From: Siphonodentalium dalli
Taxonomy: Eukaryota > Mollusca > Scaphopoda > Gadilida > Siphonodentaliidae
DNA length: 64,000 nt
NCBI GenBank assembly: GCA_032622095.1
Contig: CP136067.1
Coordinates: 92,804,707 to 92,868,706 of the forward strand
Reading direction: 5' to 3'
Part shown: one piece after another, positions 58,745 through 64,000 of the stretch
Layout of the letters: every line of letters begins with the position of its first letter
Position numbering within the stretch: position 1 is the first letter of the stretch
Notes under the pieces: generated by a model
What the model saw: only the letters and a program-made list of their open reading frames with translations
Told to the model about the DNA's origin: nothing
The model's database searches: none
Made by a program: the position numbers and the translations under genes

Positions 58745-61700
58745 CCGCCAAAATGTTAAGGTGAACATACCAGACTGCATTACAGTTACTACAATGATTG
58801 GGGGGTTAGGAGTCGATGCTACATTGTATGTTAAGCCACTTTACAGTCCTGACAAAATGAGTTGTTGCATTTAACTTTTGTTGCATATTGCAATAAATAT
58901 TTAATAAGTTCCATATTCACGGAAACGCGTGTTTGGGTAGTATAGAAGTAAATGTCGTTCTCGGGGTTAATGCTTTAAAATTGCCAGCTTGTCGAGCATT
59001 AGCTGTTGTATATTCAAACCAATTATCAAATGATTTCGTAAGGTTTCCTTTTGTCCAATCAAATACAAAAGTGGCCGATTGTAACCGATACACGTCATAA
59101 AAATTTAGAATCTTTTCTTTGCGAAATATTTGCTCTGTGTGGCTTCTATACGTTTTGTTTGCCATGATACGGATGACTTTTTTCTGTTGTTTGAAGAGAG
59201 TATTTCCAGTGTCAGCATGACCCCAAATTGGCGACCCATATATGAGATGACTGGATTAGAGAAAAGTATAAAGTTTTCAAACAGTTTTTGGGAAGTATAC
59301 GTTTAACCTTATTGATGCAGTACATTTCATTGGATATCCGTGTTTTTACCATTGATATGTGATATTTGAAGGTGAGATTTTCATCAATATTAATTCCGAG
59401 TAATTTCATACATTGTTCCGATCTAACGTTTCCAATTCGTGTTAGTTGCTCGTCATTATTAGTTGGATGTAGTAACATGTACTTACTTTTTGTTATATTA
59501 ATAACCAATTTATTGCTACAGCACCAATTGTGAACTTTTTTCAATTCTGAATTAACTTGTTTTTCAATTTGGCGGTTGTCATTTCCAGAAATATTGAGGG
59601 TTGTGTCGTCTGCAAATGAAAGTATGTTTAAACACGTGCTATTGGGCATATCGTTGACGTATATGAGAACAAGTAGCGGTCCTAAAATCGCTCCTTGAGG
59701 CACCCCACAGCTAATATTGAGCATATTTGATTTTTCATATTCGATTTCAACATATTGCTGTCTACCCTCTAAGTAACTCGTGAACCATTTCTTGGTTATG
59801 CCCCCGATACCATAATGGTCAAGCTTTTGTAGGAGTATTTCATGACTTATTGTGTCAAAAGCCTTTGAAAGGTCAATAAATATTGCTAATGTAGAGTCTC
59901 GTGTCTTTTTGTCGTTATTTTCGGCAATATGATGTAATAAATGAAGTAATGGGTGGGTGGTTGAGTGGTTTGCTCTAAATCCAAATTGGTTTTCGTGGAG
60001 GATATCAATTTTTTTTAAGAACGAGTTTAAACGTTTATTCATAAGTTTTTCCATAATTTTGCAGAAAGCGGGAAGAATACTGATTGGTTTATAATTTATT
60101 ATTTTCACGGGCACTATTTTTGTATATTGGTACTACTCTTGAGATTATCAATTTTTTAGGAACGACGCCTTGTTTGAAAGATAATTTTATTATGTACGAA
60201 AGCGCGCTTGCTGTTTCATTTATAGTACTTTTCATAAGCTTCGTTGATATATTAAAAAAGTCTACACAGCTTTTATTGGACATTTTGGTGCATGTGTCTA
60301 CAGTCTCCGACAATGATGTTTCTGAGAGAAAGAAGTTCTTTTGTTTTTTGTCAGACATATAATCAAGAAGTTGTATATCCTGAATTTTCTCTACTTTATT
60401 AGCTGTATTCTGACCTATTGTTGCGAAATATTCGTTAAATGATTGCGCATCTGAAATTGTTCTGTTTAGAAATTTTAGATTTTTTGGAAGACTATGTGAA
60501 CATGTTGATAATTTAAGAGCATCTTTTAATATGGTCCATGTTCGTCTCATGTTATTTTTATTTTCTTTGAGAATTGAGTTATAGTACTGGTTTTTGCTCT
60601 TCCTCAGTTGGTTGAATATTTTACATTATGCTTTATATTTATCTATATTGATTGTCGATGGCTGTGCTATTATTTTAGTGAATAGCTCACTTTTATTCAA
60701 TGATGATTGCAATGTGCCGTTTGTAATCCAAGGTTCTCTTTTGATATATTTTTTCCTTTGTTCGGTGTATCCGAGAGGGAAGGCTTGCTCATATGATGAT
60801 ATATACTGTTCTATAAATTTTGCATACGCTTGTTCTGCTGAATTGTAGCCGAAAACTGAGTCAAACGATAGACTGCCTAGGATTTCTTTAAATGAATTTA
60901 TATTTTTTCATTAATTATTCGAATGGGTTCTAGGGATTGTTGTGCTGAGTTAATATAATTTTGATGTAATTCATTTTCAATGTAGTACGTTGCAAAATGA
61001 TCAGAGTCATCTGATAATATAATTCCGCAGTCATATTTCCACTTCGTAAGGATATGGTCAATTAATGTTGCTGAGTAGTCCGTGACCCGAGTAGGTTTTG
61101 TAATCACAGGGAGGTAACCCCGCTCAAATATGTTATCTATAAAATCGCCGGTTATCAGAGTTTAGTAGGTTAATGTTGAAGTCCCCAATCAAATATGCTT
61201 TAGTGTGCGATTCATTGAGTTTGACCATTATGTCATCTGTGCGAGTCATGAATTCATCGATATCTGCTCTTGTGGCTGTGTTAGGTCTGTATATTACTCC
61301 TACCACATATGAGTTTTTTGTTAGGATTGATTTCAACAAATAGCGTGTCTGCGACGTGTGGTACAAATATAGATAAGTCGGGTCTATTTCTAAATGTTAT
61401 GCCATTTTTTATAAATAATCCAACCCCACCTCTACCATCGTCGTTATCTGGACGCGTTGCGTATTCGAAAGGTTGATACCCGTGTAATATATATGTTTCC
61501 TTGATCCGGAATATTTCAGATAGGGCTATGACGTCGAAGATATTGTCGTTGTTTTGGATATTACGTAATAAGTCTTTGAATGAATCCCAGTTCGCATTTA
61601 GACTGCGGCAGTTAAGGCCTAATAATGAGGTGCCTTTCTTTTATTGTTTTATATTGGCCCGGAATTGAGTGGGTGCATAATAATCACAAGAGTGATTCGT

Positions 61701-61950
61701 GAGCTCGTATGGGTCGATTGTTTCATCACAGTCATCTCTCCCATATCTGTTTGTGAAGTCATATTTTTTACCAGCCTGGAGTTCACCAAGATTTATTTCA
61801 CCGATCATGATATTTATTGTTTTCCTTTTTTGAGTTATTACTAAAGCCCAATTTGTGACATTCTAGAATTATGGAGAGGCGTTCGAGCATAATTAGACAT
61901 AGGTGGTTTGGATATTCAATATCAAATACATTCTGGATAAACATAAATAT
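58745..61950 (-). mobile_element. degenerate Jockey/CR1-group non-LTR retrotransposon
   Basis: The element runs on the minus strand: ORF2 N-terminal region (61944 to about 61640), AP-type endonuclease (about 61625-60950), linker (60950-60240), reverse transcriptase (60240-59400) and C-terminal tail (59250-58917). A 3' UTR follows whose end near 58745 is uncertain. No gag-like ORF1 or 5' end is recognised. Target duplications were not found. Coding detail is in the ORF2 entry. Confidence 0.85.
58917..61944 (-). pseudogene. LINE ORF2 (endonuclease and reverse transcriptase), multiply broken
   Basis: Such proteins nick the target DNA and copy the element RNA into it. Endonuclease motifs seen are LNCRSLN, IALSE, GRGGVGLFIK, YRPN, LIGDFNINLL, SATLIDH and SDDSDHF. 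RT motifs seen are PIYKN, YKPISILP, FGFR..HST, DLSKAFD, GVPQG and SFADDT (59616-59605, with Phe in place of the usual Tyr). The tail carries SPIWGHAD and QQKKVIRIM. The parts lie in different frames. Frameshifts fall near 61820, 61315 (T run), 61145, 60905 (T run), 60105 and 59250, with in-frame stops at 61643-61641 and 60628-60626. The copy is dead, although nearly full length for ORF2 (about 1000 codons), so it decayed in place after a long insertion. Confidence 0.85.
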
Positions 61951-62863
61951 AATTTAGAAATATATCGGTGGGAAAGCGTTGCATTCGTTTGGTCCATTGT
62001 ATTAAAATAAATCAAATACTTTGGATTTTAGCTACATTACTGGTGTCTATGTAATATAGTCCGCTCATATATATGTTTATAATGGTTTATTTTGTTATTT
62101 ATTTATTATGAATTTTGAGATTCATTTGATTACTATTTATTTTCGTAATGGGTTAAAATTTATCAAACGAATGGTATATTCCAGTATTCCAACTATAAAC
62201 GTGTAAATCAAGGTAAACGTGTGTCCTGCCACAGCACCGCCATGTTAGTGACCCATATATAGAATATCGCCAAAACACGCAGAATGAATATAAATCCGAA
62301 GGAAGATTATACCATAATTCATGTATATATATAATGCTAATTCCAGTGTTGTCAGATCGGAACACCGACATAACCATTCTCTGACAGGACCACCTTTACC
62401 TGGTTTGAAGAATTAAAGATGGTCTATCTCTTCGCGGTGTTTCTTATTACATCTGTGAGACAGTTTTATAATAGAAATTCGGGCGAAAATGTTCGGAGTA
62501 CTCGAAGAGTGTAGTACGAAGGATAACTCTATCTTGTTAGAATCTTCAATTATGGATTTTTTATTTAAAAATTTGGTTGTTGTATTTGTGGCATGGTGAC
62601 AGGGAGAGACCAGGCAGTGGTATCCCAACGCACCCACCCCCCCCCCCCCCCCGCGTGCTGCGACACGACTTACAGTCCGGATAACCCTACCAGATCCCTC
62701 CCAGTCGCGGGAAATCGGACTATGCGTGCCCGTCGAGCGGGCAAACGAAACTGTAGATAACGACGCCCGGCAATGATGGAAAGGTGCCCGCTTGGCCGCT
62801 GTGACTGCGCTATACGAGGGTGGCAAGAAAAACTCACGGAAACATCCAATCGCGGGAACGCGG
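61951..62863. other. spacer between the LINE and the recombinase element
   Basis: 62100-62630 is AT-rich with no recognised gene. A C16 tract lies at 62637-62652. From about 62653 the composition becomes GC-rich, matching the recombinase element, so 62653-62863 is probably its 3' non-coding part. The 137-codon minus frame at 62413-62826 crosses this junction and the C tract and is not credible. Confidence 0.4.
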
Positions 62864-64000
62864 TTATGTCAACTGCGGATGACGGATGTACTTACGAAAC
62901 GCATCGGAGTTCCAGCGCCCGAGCATCCTGATTTGTTCATCGGAGTAACCCCGCGATGCCGCCAAGCACGCCCCTCATATCCGAAAGGAATGAGACTTGA
63001 AATCCCGGTCATCCAATCGCAGAATTGACAACACCCTCCGGAGAACGGCATTGAAATGCGCCCGCGTGATGCCCCGACCGTCTGGTGAGCAGAAGAAGGG
63101 GCCAGCCCTGGGACCGCGATGTTTAGTGAAGACGGAAATGAGTCGATGCGCACAAAAAGCTGGTTTCGCTAACTTGCCAATGGTGACCACTTGGGGCAAT
63201 TTATTAACACTGCTTGAAATGCCGGAAGCAGATGTCGATAGAGGCGGGCGTGACCGAAACATCGGAACCGAGCAGGACATTGAGATGAGGAGCAGAGAGT
63301 GAACTGCACATTTCGCCAATACGGGCCAGCGCGTAGAACGCGAATACGAATAGTGCGCGGACGAGGACTAGTTCAGTGTGTGTGATGCCACGCAACAAGG
63401 CAATACAGCGATCATAGAGTGCAACATAGGAAGAGTAATGGGTCGGAGCGTGTCGCCGCTCGGACGCAAGCGTTGAAAGCCCGCGAGCAATTTGTGAATC
63501 CGGAAATGTTTAGTCGGAGTCGCCAAGCCCTGAATTTTGTGCCGATAGGCGATGACCGACAAAACACTACGCACCGTGGCGGTGCTATACCCGATCTGGA
63601 ACAGATGCGCGATTAGAGCCCCAGCGTGCTCACGTCAACGGGTGGATACGGTCGTACGTTAAAGCGGAAAGCAAAATGAACAAAAAGCCCCAGTACCGGG
63701 CGTATACTGTCCGAGATGAAGGAGTAAGGGCCGCATCGAGGATTCGAGTCATAGTTCCAACAAGGTGTTGATGGTCAGCGACGCAGGCAACGGAGTAGGT
63801 TCCGGGTCGGCCCATGGGGCTAGCTGGTGGAATTTCGAGATCCGAAGCCACGGTAGCGTTAGTATGCGGCTGTCCTAATGCCGACGAGGGACCCGCGGCA
63901 CCATTAACGGGAGACGACGCCACCAAGTCCAGCCATGCGTCCTGCAACTCTTTAGCCAGACACGCCTTGTCCTCTGCAGAATGCACTAGCGGGATTTAGA
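62864..64000 (-). pseudogene. XerD-like tyrosine recombinase of a DIRS/Ngaro- or Crypton-like transposon, broken
   Basis: These enzymes integrate elements by site-specific strand exchange through a tyrosine. On the minus strand the order is: N-terminal region (63986-63630, with PSSRTVYARYWGFL), core-binding helices (63574-63396, with SVLSVIAYRHKIQGL), then the catalytic domain. The catalytic residues are visible: Arg of ALARIGE (about 63323), His and Arg of SHSFRI (about 62990), Trp of LGRW and Tyr of FRKYIR, with a stop at 62866-62864. Frameshifts lie near 63640, 63395 and 63210. A TGA (62977-62975) sits between HSFRI and GA, where the family normally runs straight on. The GC-rich composition contrasts with the host DNA. 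In DIRS-type elements an RT/RNase H would lie upstream, past the window edge, so the class is unresolved. Confidence 0.8.

Noticed and set aside
62413-62826. 137-codon minus-strand open frame
   Set aside because: Runs through the C16 tract and the junction between recombinase element and AT-rich flank; the start is not an ATG.

Overview
The window is animal nuclear DNA. It is AT-rich, genes are split by GT-AG introns, and it carries C-type lectin exons, non-LTR retrotransposons, a tRNA-derived SINE, MITEs, minisatellites and a tyrosine-recombinase transposon. Lectin-family expansion and this transposon mix suggest a marine invertebrate (lophotrochozoan or lancelet-like), but nothing here fixes the phylum. 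Coding density is very low; most long open frames lie in repeats or antisense to real exons.

The only convincing host genes are two paralogous lectin loci on the + strand, made by a segmental duplication (about 815-7445 and 38750-50790). Copy 2 gives a clean four-exon model (36734-37048, 38871-38958, 41567-41737, 49561-49802) with matching splice phases. It encodes a 271-residue secreted protein: signal peptide, PAN/apple-like Cys module, linker exon, and a long-form C-type lectin domain with a QPN motif. Copy 1 has the last three exons (935-1022, 3840-4010, about 6122-6352), but an 18-bp deletion removed the splice acceptor of its last exon and its QPN/NED ligand residues are changed. Both copies carry the same decayed extra terminal lectin exon downstream, so an older tandem duplication came before the segmental one.

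Between the loci (7.5-36.5 kb) lies repeat-dominated DNA: a LINE 3' tail, a 61-bp-arm hairpin, a 42-bp minisatellite that switches orientation, MITEs including three identical-type palindromic elements in tandem, a SINE inside a short-repeat array, 155-164-bp tandem repeats, TTAA-flanked 500-bp MITEs, a cluster of CACGTG boxes, a 335-bp foldback, and a 0.4-kb direct repeat carrying a small unidentified open frame. One TTAA MITE, two 5'-truncated LINE fragments and a SINE fragment have enlarged introns 2 and 3 of lectin copy 2.

After 50.8 kb come tandem repeats, a weak small secreted-protein candidate (54061-54345, minus), a 1.1-kb element bordered by palindromic blocks, and two larger dead transposons on the minus strand: a nearly full-length LINE ORF2 (58917-61944; endonuclease plus reverse transcriptase, at least six frameshifts and two stops) and the XerD-like tyrosine recombinase of a DIRS/Ngaro- or Crypton-like element (62864-64000), also broken and running off the window. 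No CRISPR, rRNA or bacterial-type features were seen.
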